NCBI GenBank assembly: GCA_002715965.1
Contig: PBAL01000003.1
Location: 36,111-100,110, forward strand
Direction of reading: 5' to 3'
Length of the DNA stretch: 64,000 bases
DNA from: Verrucomicrobiales bacterium
GTDB lineage: Bacteria > Verrucomicrobiota > Verrucomicrobiia > Limisphaerales > JAYPXF01
A program made the position numbers and the translations under genes. How positions within the stretch are numbered: the first letter of the stretch is position 1; each line of letters starts with the position of its first letter. Below are positions 39,068 to 48,220 of the stretch, one piece after another. A model generated the notes under the pieces. It ran no database searches and was not told the origin of the DNA. It worked only from the letters and a program-made list of their open reading frames with translations.

Positions 39068-39716
39068 GTTCGTTGTTTTTCTGGGTTTCGATTGATTTTG
39101 AAGGATGGATGCGTCCGATCAGCCATTCGGCTGCCACGGCGTTTCCGATGAGACTGAGGTACAGCGCGACTAGATAGACCGTCTGGTAGTGCATGCCGAT
39201 TTCGGTGAGGAAGATGTTGTAAATGCGGAAGGTGATCGCCGTCGTGACCATGGCGAATGACCGGATCATCCACTTCACGTGATCCCGCGTTTGTCCCCGG
39301 CGGATGGTGATCCAACCCTGCCAGGTGGAATGAAACGTGAAGATTCCGAGCACGATGAATCCGGCCGCACCAGCCGCCCCACCCTTCGCGTATAGCGAGA
39401 GATGAAACCCGGTAGGGCAAAGCACTCCCAGGATGCTCCAGGTGTAGATCCGCCCGAGCCATCGATGCAGCGCGGGCCGGTGCTTTACGATCGGTCGGAA
39501 GAACTGAAGGAAGCTGGCAACCAGACAAAGTGCCCCCGCAGCTGCGTGCAAAGCCAGCGCGGATCGCCAAAGCGGAGTGCCGGCAAGGTCGAGTCGTTCC
39601 TGCAGAAAAGGAACCTCATCGCGCGCAACCACGATCCCCCAGCTGTTCTCAATGACGATACAGGACAGGTAAACGAATCCGATCCAGCAAACCGTCCTGA
39701 ACAATGCGTTGACCAC
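38982..39716 (-). CDS. DUF2306-type multi-pass membrane protein
   Basis: A 244-residue protein with about six to seven hydrophobic helices. Conserved-looking loops are ALHAAAGALCLVASFLQFFRPI, then HRWLGRIYTWSILGV with the HRxxGR motif of the DUF2306 group, and DHVKWMIRSFAMVTTAITFRIYN. The function is unknown; these are inner-membrane proteins related to cytochrome b561-like folds. The start is GTG at 39716. Its hydrophilic C-terminal tail of about 30 residues overlaps the next gene by 86 bases, an unusually long overlap; the tail may be an extension past a lost stop. Confidence 0.75.
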   Translation of the reverse strand: MVNALFRTVCWIGFVYLSCIVIENSWGIVVARDEVPFLQERLDLAGTPLWRSALALHAAAGALCLVASFLQFFRPIVKHRPALHRWLGRIYTWSILGVLCPTGFHLSLYAKGGAAGAAGFIVLGIFTFHSTWQGWITIRRGQTRDHVKWMIRSFAMVTTAITFRIYNIFLTEIGMHYQTVYLVALYLSLIGNAVAAEWLIGRIHPSKSIETQKNNEHEIQPYPKSPAALSGNPVHQRVRPGTRA

Positions 39717-39813
39717 GCAACCAGACTAGTGAGCCTGGCGGACAAGATGTCAGAAGCGTGTCAGCGATAGGTAAGAAGAGGTTCAGACAATCAAGCAGTG
39801 GCCTGACGGCGAT

Positions 39814-40451
39814 TTACTTGAAGGTGATTCCGTCCCACCGCTTCAGCCAATCCAGCAGCCACGGCTGGTCGTCCAGATCGTTGGCCTCCGGATACAGGTA
39901 GTTCTCCAACACGCCTGCCAACGCGAAATCGGCGTAGGCCGGATCCCCTCCGAACAAGAACTCGTTCGCGGTCAATGTCCCCCTGAACCGATTCAAAGCC
40001 GCAACAAATCCACAGCGAATTCCTGCCTGATTCTCCCGCCACGCACCCACGCAGCCGCGTCCGAACTTCCGTTCCTTGTGGCGGATCACGTCGGTCCGGT
40101 TGGCCACATCCTCAATCGCGGCGAGGTGGTGGATGTCGCAGAGTTTGAACGAATATCCTTCCAGTTCGCATTCGATGTGCTTGATCAGCAATTCGTGAAT
40201 CCCGCTGATGCGGTCCGGAAACAAACGCGAAGCACAAAACTCGCGATCGATGAGTCAGAACTCTCTTAAATGACTTTCTCTCCGTGCACCAACACGGGCA
40301 CCTGGTAATAGGCTCCATCCGTAAACCGCACCACCGCGCTCCGGTCCCAGTTCGGCACGATGACGCTTTCGTATTGTTCGCCAGCCGCCCGCAACATCCG
40401 CGTGATCGGTATGCATTAGGGGCTGTGGAGCATCTCGTAAATCTTCAGCAT
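39814..40451 (-). pseudogene. Broken glutathione S-transferase-like gene
   Basis: The N-terminal domain begins MLKIYEMLHSP and is cut by TAA at 40416-40418 where a Tyr codon would be expected (SP-Y-CIPI). It continues as ITRMLRAAGEQYESVIVPNWDRS and FTDGAYYQVPVLVHGEKVI, then meets a second TAA at 40266-40268. After a frameshift the C-terminal helical domain follows (GIHELLIKHIECELEGYSF, VIRHKERKFGRGCVGAWREN, DPAYADFALAGVL) to the end at 39814. Two nonsense codons and a frameshift show it is dead. The original product resembled bacterial GST proteins of about 230 residues. Confidence 0.8.
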
Positions 40452-40597
40452 GCCGATGGTGGTGGCATGGGTGGTTGATTCGATGAACGATGTATTGAGG
40501 AAAGTGGCTTCGAGCGCCACCCGTAGAAGGGCAGCGACGAGCCGACACTTCGAAAGATTTAGATTGCCTACTCCTTCCCGCACCAAACAATCGGCCC

Positions 40598-43174
40598 ATG
40601 CTCTCGTTTCGCGTTTTCATCGCACTTACCGGCTTGGCAGCGTTTGCTTCGGCGTCCGAACGGCCCCACAACGCCAAGGCAGTGCAGGCCGGTGTTACCC
40701 TGTCGTTGGTCAGCGAACATCCGGATCTCGTGACGCCCACGGGCATCGACGTGGATGCGCAGGGAAACATCTGGGTCATTGCCAGCCACACGCATTTTCC
40801 GCCGAAGGACTACCAGGGGCCGAAGCACGATGAAGTGCTGGTGTTTGGCCGGGCCGGAAGCCGCAGGGTTTTTCATAACCGCACTGAGAAGACCATGGAT
40901 CTGGAGCTGGGTTCAGATGGGTGGGTGTATCTTGCCGAGCGTGACCGGATCCTTCGCCTGCGCGACACCGACGGTGACGGCAAAGCAGATCGAGAGGAAG
41001 ACGTCGCCGTGCTCAAGTCGGAAGCGACCTATCCGCACAACGGTCTCGCCGGTCTCGCCTGGCATCCCAATGGCCGGCTTTATTTCACGCTCGGGGAAAA
41101 CTTCAACCAGGAGTGGATTCTCACGGGAACTGACGGTCGCAGTGCCACCGGCACCGGTGAGGGAGGCGTGTTTCATTGCACGCCCGACGGCCGCGAACTC
41201 ACCCGCATTGCCCGTGGCATGTGGAATCCCTTCGGCTTTTGCGTGCGGGAAGACGGTGAGATGTTTGCTGCCGAAAACGATCCCGGCGAACGTCCTCCCT
41301 GCCGAGTGCTCCACATCGTTGAAGGGGGTGACTATGGCTTTCAGCGCGAGTATGGACACGCGGCGCATCATCCCTTCGTTTGCTGGAACGGCGAGATGCG
41401 AGGCACGCTGCCGATGATTCATCCCTCGGGTGAAGCGCCGTGTGGCGTCGTTCCGTTTGGGCGAGGCCTGCTGATTCCCTCCTGGGGCGATCACTCGATC
41501 GATTTCTTTCCGCTTGAACGAAAGGGCGCGAGTTATTCTGCGACGCGGATCGAACTGGCCAAGGGCACGCGTTATTTTCGGCCCACCTGCATTGCCGCCT
41601 CCGAATACGACAGCAGTCGCGACATAAAGGTCTGGTACCTGACCGATTGGGTGGACGGCAGCTACAACGTGCATGGCTTCGGGCGGATCTGGAAACTCGA
41701 GGTGGATCTGAACCAGGCCAACTGGCTGGGATCGCTGCAACTTCCGAAGCCGAATGCAGCCGCAAGGCTCGCGAAACAACTGCGAGCGGGGAAGGCAAAG
41801 TATTCGACCAAAGCGCTCCTGAAACACGCGCGAGACAAGGACCCCTTCATTGCCCGCGCGGCACTCGTTCGACTCAGCCGCCAAGTCAATGAATGGACGC
41901 CATCCGGTATCGCGCGTTGGAACGATTTGGACCGCATCTCCGCCACACGCGCCCTGCACATTGCGCTTGCCGATCCGGATACATGGATACTCCGTGGACT
42001 GAATGACCCCAGCGTCGACGTTCAATTCGAAACGCTCCGCTGGCTCACGGAAGCCAGCCTGCTCGACAAGCGCATGCGGCAGTTTCTTCCCGATGTAGAA
42101 AAACTGCTCCAGCGCCACGACCTGAACTTCGAACTCTTTGAGGCCGGCATCGCGGCGATCAACACGCTTCAGGGCAAGCCCCAGCTCGGCCTCGCCAATC
42201 CCGATCTGCTCATCGCCCGCGTGAAGGATTCCAACAGCTCGTTCAAGCTGCGCACCTATGCGCTGCGCATGCTCCCGATCATGCATCGTCACGCCACGCC
42301 GGGTCGGCCGTTCTCGATTCTCACCTTCCCGAAAGGCCTCACCGTCGAACTCCTCGCAGGCCTGCTTCATTTGGGGAACGACGAACTCACGATGGAAACA
42401 TTGCGCGTTCTCGGTGGACACCCCGCGGCTGGCAAACACGTCCTTGCAAGATTCGCCAAGAATCAGGTGCGACCCGACCAATTGCGCGCCGAGGCCATCG
42501 CTGGTCTGGCTGCCGTAGCGGCGGAATACCTCGATGACCTTGTCGAATTGGCGCTTCATCCTTCGGCGCCCATTGCTGAGGAAGCTCTTCGTTCGTTGCG
42601 CAACCAATCACTCACGCCGGAGCAACGCGCGAAGATCCGCAAGGCCTCACGGCGTGATCTCGTTGCTGCGGTTCTTGATCCCGCCTCGCTTGCGGCCGAA
42701 CGACCGACTTCCGATGATCCGGGTGCTTGGGACCGGCATCTCATATCACTCAAGTTGAAACCGAATATCGACAGCGGCAGGCGCATCTTTCACCACGCGG
42801 GCGTTGCGCTTTGTTCGCGCTGCCATCGTCATGATGGTCGCGGAAAAATCGTCGGGCCGGACCTGACGCACGCCGGTCGCCAGCACGACCGCGCCTGGTT
42901 TCTCAAGGCCATTCTCCAGCCCAGCGCGGAAATGGCCCCTGAGTATCAGCCGCGTGAATTGACGCTTACCAACGGAGACACGCACACAGGTATTCGCCTG
43001 CGCAGCTACAGCCGCGAGCAGCTCCGCGACATCAATGGCAACACCATCACCTTCCACAAGGACAAGGTCGCTGGGATCCGTGACCTGAATACCTCCCTCA
43101 TGCCCGCCGGACTTGTCTACACGCTGACCGATCGGGAACTGAACGACCTCCTCACCTTTCTGGCGCAGAACTGA
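40598..43174 (+). CDS. PVC-type propeller/HEAT/cytochrome c protein, second copy
   Basis: An 858-residue exported protein related in layout to the one at 1464-4052 but clearly diverged. It has a signal peptide at about residues 1-19 and a propeller at about 30-375 (VTPTGIDVDAQGNIWVIASH, HNGLAGLAWHPNGRLYFTLGE, RGMWNPFGFCVREDGEMFAAENDPGERPPCR). HEAT-like helices run from about 400 to 710. The c-type heme domain has C739-S-R-C-H743 and ends with a PAGLVYTLTDRELNDLLTFL helix. It probably acts in periplasmic oxidation with heme as electron acceptor; the substrate is unknown. The ATG at 40598 gives a good signal peptide. Confidence 0.9.
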   Translation: MLSFRVFIALTGLAAFASASERPHNAKAVQAGVTLSLVSEHPDLVTPTGIDVDAQGNIWVIASHTHFPPKDYQGPKHDEVLVFGRAGSRRVFHNRTEKTMDLELGSDGWVYLAERDRILRLRDTDGDGKADREEDVAVLKSEATYPHNGLAGLAWHPNGRLYFTLGENFNQEWILTGTDGRSATGTGEGGVFHCTPDGRELTRIARGMWNPFGFCVREDGEMFAAENDPGERPPCRVLHIVEGGDYGFQREYGHAAHHPFVCWNGEMRGTLPMIHPSGEAPCGVVPFGRGLLIPSWGDHSIDFFPLERKGASYSATRIELAKGTRYFRPTCIAASEYDSSRDIKVWYLTDWVDGSYNVHGFGRIWKLEVDLNQANWLGSLQLPKPNAAARLAKQLRAGKAKYSTKALLKHARDKDPFIARAALVRLSRQVNEWTPSGIARWNDLDRISATRALHIALADPDTWILRGLNDPSVDVQFETLRWLTEASLLDKRMRQFLPDVEKLLQRHDLNFELFEAGIAAINTLQGKPQLGLANPDLLIARVKDSNSSFKLRTYALRMLPIMHRHATPGRPFSILTFPKGLTVELLAGLLHLGNDELTMETLRVLGGHPAAGKHVLARFAKNQVRPDQLRAEAIAGLAAVAAEYLDDLVELALHPSAPIAEEALRSLRNQSLTPEQRAKIRKASRRDLVAAVLDPASLAAERPTSDDPGAWDRHLISLKLKPNIDSGRRIFHHAGVALCSRCHRHDGRGKIVGPDLTHAGRQHDRAWFLKAILQPSAEMAPEYQPRELTLTNGDTHTGIRLRSYSREQLRDINGNTITFHKDKVAGIRDLNTSLMPAGLVYTLTDRELNDLLTFLAQN

Positions 43175-43183
43175 CGCCGATGC

Positions 43184-43709
43184 ATGGACTTGGTCGAAAT
43201 CATTGACGGGATCATTGGGGCGGGACACGACATCTTCATTCGAGACGATGGACGCTTGTCCGATGCCGAACTGCTGAAACGCCTCAAGCTCAAAGGTTAC
43301 TGCCTCACCGAGCAACCCCGTACCGATCGATTGGCACATGTTTCCAGATTGGACGAATGGACGGCATTTGCCGACGACGGATATACACGCTCTACAACTC
43401 CGGCCACGCAAAAGACGTCACCGAGAATCTGGCCGCCCGTTTTGAGGTTTTTCGAGCCGCTATTGGTGATGCGGATGACTCCATTGAGTTCTACCACTTT
43501 GCCAGCGGTAAGCGGACCCGCGCATATTGGTTCGATGACCAGGGTGGGGACTCGAAGAGGATTGTCTTTAATGAAGGTCCGCCCTTCGAATGTGAGAGGA
43601 ATTTTTACCGGAACACCTTTGGCAAAACGTCATGGCCATCGCACGCGAATTGGGAATCGAGGTCAAGGACATGGCGGCTTCGATGAAGGTCTACGCCAAA
43701 ACGAGCTGA
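43184..43709 (+). pseudogene. Hypothetical gene broken by two frameshifts
   Basis: Three protein-like stretches in three frames line up end to end. The first starts with ATG at 43184 (MDLVEIIDGIIGAGHDIF ... DEWTAFADDG). After a shift near 43375 comes IYTLYNSGHAKDVTENLAARFEVF ... YHFASGKRTRAYWFDDQGGDSK, and after another near 43620 comes NVMAIARELGIEVKDMAASMKVYAKTS with a TGA at 43707. Each piece has normal composition, so this was one gene of about 175 codons. No family was recognised. It follows the propeller gene by 9 bases. Assembly indels could also produce this picture. Confidence 0.65.
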
Positions 43710-43719
43710 ACCACACTCT

Positions 43720-43744
43720 GCAGCAGTGAGCGTGAGCAACCAGA
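43720..43744. repeat. GCAGCAG(T/C)G(A/G)GCGTGAGC REP-like copy
   Basis: GCAGCAGTGAGCGTGAGCAACCAGA matches 20 of 25 positions of the hairpin arm at 63440-63464 (read as its complement). A shorter related core, GGCAGCGGGCGTG, occurs at about 45348. All copies are intergenic. Confidence 0.45.
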
Positions 43745-43851
43745 AAATCGCTCCTTGCGTGCGCCCTGCTGCGGCACCCGAGCGCTGGGACAACAATGCA
43801 TAAATTCTTTGCGACTGCCGTCCAAAACGCAGATAAACCGCGCGTTCCAAA

Positions 43852-45327
43852 ATGAAACGATTTCTCCTCTCACTTTCCGTAATATTCCCCTTCCTGGCGG
43901 GAGCCGAGAACCGGCGACCCAACATCGTCTGGATCATTCCCGACGACATGTCCGCGAACTTCTCGTGCTACGGAGAGACTGCGATCCAGACACCTCACGT
44001 GGACAAGTTGGCGGCTCAGGGCGTGAAGTTCTCCAACGCCTACGTCACCGCTCCGGTTTGTTCCACCTGCCGTTCCGCCTTCATCACGGGCATGTATCAG
44101 ACGAGCATTGGCGCACATCATCACCGCAGTGGACGTGGAACGGAGAAAATCCATCTGCCCGAGCACATCAAGCTGGTGCCCAAATTCTTCCAGGACGCCG
44201 GCTATCACACATCAATCACGGGTTGGCCGGGACGCAAAGGTAGGCTCGGTAAGACCGATTACAACTTCGAATGGGATCGATCGATTTACGACGGCGCCGA
44301 CTGGTCCGGCCGCAAGGAAGGACAACCGTTCTTCTGTCAGATTATGACGCCGGGCGGGAAGCTTCGTGGAAAAGATGAAACCGGCTGGGAAAAGATCCAG
44401 AGCGCGGCTGAGAAGAAGTTTGGCAAACGCACACCGGATAGTGCGGTCAAACTTCCGCCGTACTATCCCGCACACCCGGACATCGTTCGCGACTGGGCTG
44501 CCTACCTCGATTCTGTGCGCATGACCGATGTAATGGTCGGCGAAGTCATTGCGCGCCTGAAAAAGGAAGGAATCCTTGAAAACACGCTCGTCATTTTCAT
44601 GACCGACCACGGCATCAGCCACGCACGTGGGAAGCAGTTCATGTACGACGAAGGCCTGCGCGTCCCGCTCGTCATCCGCGGCCCGGGCATCAAGGCTGCT
44701 TCACTGCGCGACGATGTCGTCGAGCACATCGACATCGCAGCACTCTCCCTCGGTGCTGCCGGAATCAAGATACCCGAGTACATGCAGGCCAGGGACATCC
44801 TCGCGAAAGACTACCAGCCGCGTCAGGCCGTGTTTGCCGCTCGCGATCGCTGCGATGAAACCGTCGATCACATGCGCTCAGTGCGCACCAGGGATTTCAA
44901 GTACATCCGCAATTTCCTTCCCAAGCGCCCCTATCTGCAACCCTGCGCCTACAAAGACGCCAAGAACATTCTCCAAGCGGTGAAAGATTGGGACGCGGCT
45001 GGCAAACTCAATGACACCCAAAAACTCGTCACCAGGCAGCTTCGTCCCAAGGAGGAACTTTACGACGTCAGCGCCGACCCTTACGAAATCAACAATCTCG
45101 CCGGCAATCCGAAGTATGCCAGGCAGCTCAAGGAAATGCGCCGTCGCCTCAATCAATGGATGAAGAAGACCGGCGACAAAGGCCGCAAGGCCGAGTCGGC
45201 AACGATGTTCGACAGCGATATGAAGGTCTATCTGGACACGATCAAAAAACGGTCCACGCCCGAACATTACCAGCTCATTGCTGACAACATCGCAATCATG
45301 AAGAAATGGGCTTCCGAAGGAAAATAA
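43852..45327 (+). CDS. Secreted sulfatase with variant formylglycine motif
   Basis: A 491-residue exported sulfatase with a signal peptide at about residues 1-18. The metal-binding NIVWIIPDDMSANFSCYG is at about 24-41. The modified-residue region reads APVC70-S-T-C-R74-SAFITGMY, with Thr and Cys where Pro/Ala and Ser/other are normal. Further support comes from IFMTDHGISHARGKQFMYDEGLRVPLVIRGPG near 245-275 and the C-terminal EELYDVSADPYEINNLAGN. It resembles heparan N-sulfatase-like enzymes. It probably acts on sulfated polysaccharide in the periplasm; whether C70 is converted depends on tolerance of the maturation enzyme. Confidence 0.88.
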   Translation: MKRFLLSLSVIFPFLAGAENRRPNIVWIIPDDMSANFSCYGETAIQTPHVDKLAAQGVKFSNAYVTAPVCSTCRSAFITGMYQTSIGAHHHRSGRGTEKIHLPEHIKLVPKFFQDAGYHTSITGWPGRKGRLGKTDYNFEWDRSIYDGADWSGRKEGQPFFCQIMTPGGKLRGKDETGWEKIQSAAEKKFGKRTPDSAVKLPPYYPAHPDIVRDWAAYLDSVRMTDVMVGEVIARLKKEGILENTLVIFMTDHGISHARGKQFMYDEGLRVPLVIRGPGIKAASLRDDVVEHIDIAALSLGAAGIKIPEYMQARDILAKDYQPRQAVFAARDRCDETVDHMRSVRTRDFKYIRNFLPKRPYLQPCAYKDAKNILQAVKDWDAAGKLNDTQKLVTRQLRPKEELYDVSADPYEINNLAGNPKYARQLKEMRRRLNQWMKKTGDKGRKAESATMFDSDMKVYLDTIKKRSTPEHYQLIADNIAIMKKWASEGK

Positions 45328-45413
45328 TGCCCAAACAATAATTCATGGCAGCGGGCGTGGGCTCGCTCAGATCTCCCAGCACCACTTGAAATCACCTTTG
45401 TCGTTTACCCAAG

Positions 45414-46928
45414 ATGAACAATCTACTCACCGTCCTCACCCTCACATTTGCCCTCACCGCCACTGCCGCACAAAAGCCCAACGTCATTGTCGTCATGGCG
45501 GACGACCTGGGCATCGGCGACATCACACCCACCAATCCCGAGTGCAAGATCAAGACCCCGCATCTGCAGAAGATGGCGGAGGAGGGAATGACCTTCTTTG
45601 ACGCGCATACCACCAGTTCAGTATGCACGCCCACCCGCTACGGACTACTGACCGGCCGTTACAACTGGCGCTCACGTCTGTCGCGCGGAGTATTGAACGG
45701 ACGCAGCAATCATCTGATCCCGGCTGGCCGACCCACGCTCGGACACCTGATGAAGAAAGCCGGATACCACACCGCCATGATTGGCAAGTGGCATCTCGGC
45801 TGGGATTGGGCCAAGGACAAGAAAGGCAAGATCGACTTCACCAAGCCGGTGAAGAACGGTCCTGATATCAACGGCTTCGATCAATACTACGGCCATTGCG
45901 GTTCACTTGACATGCCACCCTACGTCTGGGTCGATACCGGCAGGATCACCGCGCAACCCGATCGCGAAGAAGGCGTGACCCGAAAGGACGATCGCTACGG
46001 CTGGTATCGCAAAGGCCCGATCGGTTCCGACTTTCAAATCGCCGAAGTCCTGCCCCATCTCTTCGACAAGACGATCGCCCTCGTCAACCAACGCGCCAAG
46101 GCGGCCAAGTCAGGCAAACCATTCTTCGTTTATCTGCCACTGCCCGCGCCTCATACGCCCATTGTTCCTGTCCCACCATTCAAGGACGCCAGCAAGCTCA
46201 ACCCTTACGCGGACTTTGTGATGCAGATGGACCATCACATGGGGCAACTGCTCAAGGCCGTCCAAGACAATGGTCTCAACGACAACACCCTCGTCATTTT
46301 CACCAGTGACAACGGCTGTTCGCCCGAGGCCAACTTCGATCTGCTCAAGGGACACGGCCATCATCCCAGCGCACAATTTCGAGGGCACAAGGCGGACATC
46401 TATGAAGGCGGCCACCGCGTTCCCTTCATTGCCCGCTGGCCCGGCTGCATAAACGGTGGTTCGAAGACGCATGCTCTCGCCTGCCTCACCGACATTTACA
46501 CCACCCTCGAAGCCATCACCGGCCAGCGACGCAAAGCATTGGGCGGTGAAGACGGCTACAATCTCCTGCCGGTCTTCCGCGGCAAGAAGTCGAGTGGACG
46601 GGAGACGCTGATCAGTCATTCCATCGGGGGCTCTTTCGCCATTCGTCAAGGCAACTGGAAGCTCTGCCTGTCCGCGGGCAGTGGCGGCTGGAGCGCCCCG
46701 CGCGAACGCGCTGCCCAGAAGCAGGGACTTCCGCCCACGCAACTCTTCAATCTCAACTCCGATCCCGGTGAACGCAGCAACCTGGAATCCAGGCATCCGG
46801 GCAAGGTGAAGGAACTCCTTGCTCTGCTCGAAAAACAAATCACCAGAGGTCGCAGCACCCCCGGCAAGACCGTCCCCAACGATCGCGAGATCAAGTTCCT
46901 CCCCGCCGGCATGGCGTCAAAGAAGTAA
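45414..46928 (+). CDS. Secreted arylsulfatase A-type sulfatase
   Basis: A 504-residue exported sulfatase with a signal peptide at about residues 1-19. It has the ligand segment NVIVVMADDLGIGDI, the canonical formylglycine site C71-T-P-T-R75 followed by YGLLTGRYNWRS, then GKWHLGWDW and FTSDNGCSPEANFDLL. The order and length match arylsulfatase A-type enzymes of marine and soil PVC bacteria. It lies 86 bases after the sulfatase at 43852 on the same strand, so the two are probably one transcription unit and may act in sequence on the same glycan. Confidence 0.92.
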   Translation: MNNLLTVLTLTFALTATAAQKPNVIVVMADDLGIGDITPTNPECKIKTPHLQKMAEEGMTFFDAHTTSSVCTPTRYGLLTGRYNWRSRLSRGVLNGRSNHLIPAGRPTLGHLMKKAGYHTAMIGKWHLGWDWAKDKKGKIDFTKPVKNGPDINGFDQYYGHCGSLDMPPYVWVDTGRITAQPDREEGVTRKDDRYGWYRKGPIGSDFQIAEVLPHLFDKTIALVNQRAKAAKSGKPFFVYLPLPAPHTPIVPVPPFKDASKLNPYADFVMQMDHHMGQLLKAVQDNGLNDNTLVIFTSDNGCSPEANFDLLKGHGHHPSAQFRGHKADIYEGGHRVPFIARWPGCINGGSKTHALACLTDIYTTLEAITGQRRKALGGEDGYNLLPVFRGKKSSGRETLISHSIGGSFAIRQGNWKLCLSAGSGGWSAPRERAAQKQGLPPTQLFNLNSDPGERSNLESRHPGKVKELLALLEKQITRGRSTPGKTVPNDREIKFLPAGMASKK

Positions 46929-47002
46929 CTCCACCTGGTCGAAGATACTTGGAGGCTGGATCAACGCGCAGCTTCGTCGCATCATCCGCGCGCCGGGATC
47001 GC

Positions 47003-47764
47003 ATGAGTCATCAGGATTCGTATTACAAAGACAATGAAGCCTACGCGGAATTCCTTTCCGGATGGGACCCCGCGTTCTATGGGAAGTATGTCGATACCTT
47101 GCGGCCGGACTGGCCGAAGGGTCGTGCGCTTGATGTCGGATGCGGCGTGGGGCAGGTCGTTCATCAACTGGACAAGAAAGGCGTTGAAGCACATGGAGTG
47201 GACGTTTCGGAACCGAACATTCAGAAGGCGCGCGAAGTGTCCGATCGCGTCGAGGCCTATGACGGCAGGCGGTTGCCATTCGAGGATGGTTTCTTCGACA
47301 GCGTCGGTGCGTTGAACGTATTGGAACACGTGGATGAGCCTGAGGCCTTCATTGCCGATCTGGTTCGGGTTGCGAAACCGGATGGCAAGATCGTGATCTC
47401 GAGTCCCAACTTCCTGCGTGTTCTGGGATTTCGCGATTACCACTACCGCATGCGCGGGATCGGCAACAAGTTGAGCAACCTTCGGCGTTTGATGGCAAAG
47501 CGTTCGCAGATGAAGAACAAGCCGGATGAAGTGCAATTCGAACGTATGAAACCGATCATCCGGGAGAAGTTTCAGCCGGATGACGACGCGATTGTCGTGA
47601 CGAATATGTTGGAGATGATGTTCTTCCTCGAAAAAAACGGTTGCCGAATCGAGCGCAATGAATGCACCGACCGCTACGTTCCTGGCATCGTGGATCTGGC
47701 GCTGAATCTGACCTTCACGAGGTATATGATGTTCAACTCGTTCATTGTGGCGCGGAAGACATGA
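47003..47764 (+). CDS. Class I SAM-dependent methyltransferase
   Basis: A 253-residue protein with the SAM-binding motif GRALDVGCGVGQVVHQL at about residues 40-56. The post-motif pattern is LPFEDGFFDSVGALNVLEHVDEPEAFIADLVRVAKPDGKIVISSPN, typical of the Methyltransf_11 group. The C-terminal part is basic and unlike small-molecule enzymes of known function. Homologs of this layout often sit in cell-envelope glycan clusters, but the neighbours here do not fix a role. The ATG at 47003 is chosen over an in-frame start at 46949. Confidence 0.8.
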   Translation: MSHQDSYYKDNEAYAEFLSGWDPAFYGKYVDTLRPDWPKGRALDVGCGVGQVVHQLDKKGVEAHGVDVSEPNIQKAREVSDRVEAYDGRRLPFEDGFFDSVGALNVLEHVDEPEAFIADLVRVAKPDGKIVISSPNFLRVLGFRDYHYRMRGIGNKLSNLRRLMAKRSQMKNKPDEVQFERMKPIIREKFQPDDDAIVVTNMLEMMFFLEKNGCRIERNECTDRYVPGIVDLALNLTFTRYMMFNSFIVARKT

Positions 47765-47827
47765 ATGCGTGGATTTGCTGAGAATTCCTTGAATGCCCGC
47801 CCGTAACGTTACATTTACGTTGCGTGA

Positions 47828-48160
47828 CACAACGGCCTTTGTTTCGCTCAGCTCAACGGGGTCGACGCCCTGAAATACCTCATGACTTCGAGCGACGATG
47901 CGATCATCTGCGACATCATGGTGCCTCACATGCCGGGTGACATGTTTTACGTCGCGGTGGAGGAACGCGTGCGCCCCGAACTATGCAAGCGCTTCATATT
48001 CGTCACCAGTTACGAGGGGAATCCGAAGATTGAATCGTTCTTCAAGACAAACAATTCGATCGTCCTGTACAAGCCCGTCACGTTCGGAAAACTGATGGGC
48101 ACGCTGAATCTTCTCAATCAGCGCATTCTCGCTGAAGAGAAGAAAAAAGGCGGTCGTTGA
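47828..48160 (+). pseudogene. Receiver-domain remnant lacking its N-terminus
   Basis: The frame is open from 47828 and reads NGVDALKYLMTSSDDAIICDIMVPHMPGDMFY, with the phospho-acceptor in IICDIMVPHMPG. It continues through KRFIFVTSYEGNPKIESFFKTNNSIVLYKPV, the typical last half of a response-regulator receiver attached to a histidine kinase. The first 40 or so residues, with the acidic pocket, are missing, and a stop lies just upstream. An ATG at 47882 exists inside the domain. It is most likely the tail of a lost hybrid kinase. Confidence 0.65.
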
Positions 48161-48220
48161 TCCACACGCCCGCCCGCGAATCCGATTGAATTCTCAAAGG
48201 CCGCGCGGGATCTTTCGCAC

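Noticed and set aside
40913..42607. 564-codon frame antisense to the second propeller/HEAT gene
   Set aside because: Same reason; the sense strand encodes a full propeller, HEAT and heme protein.
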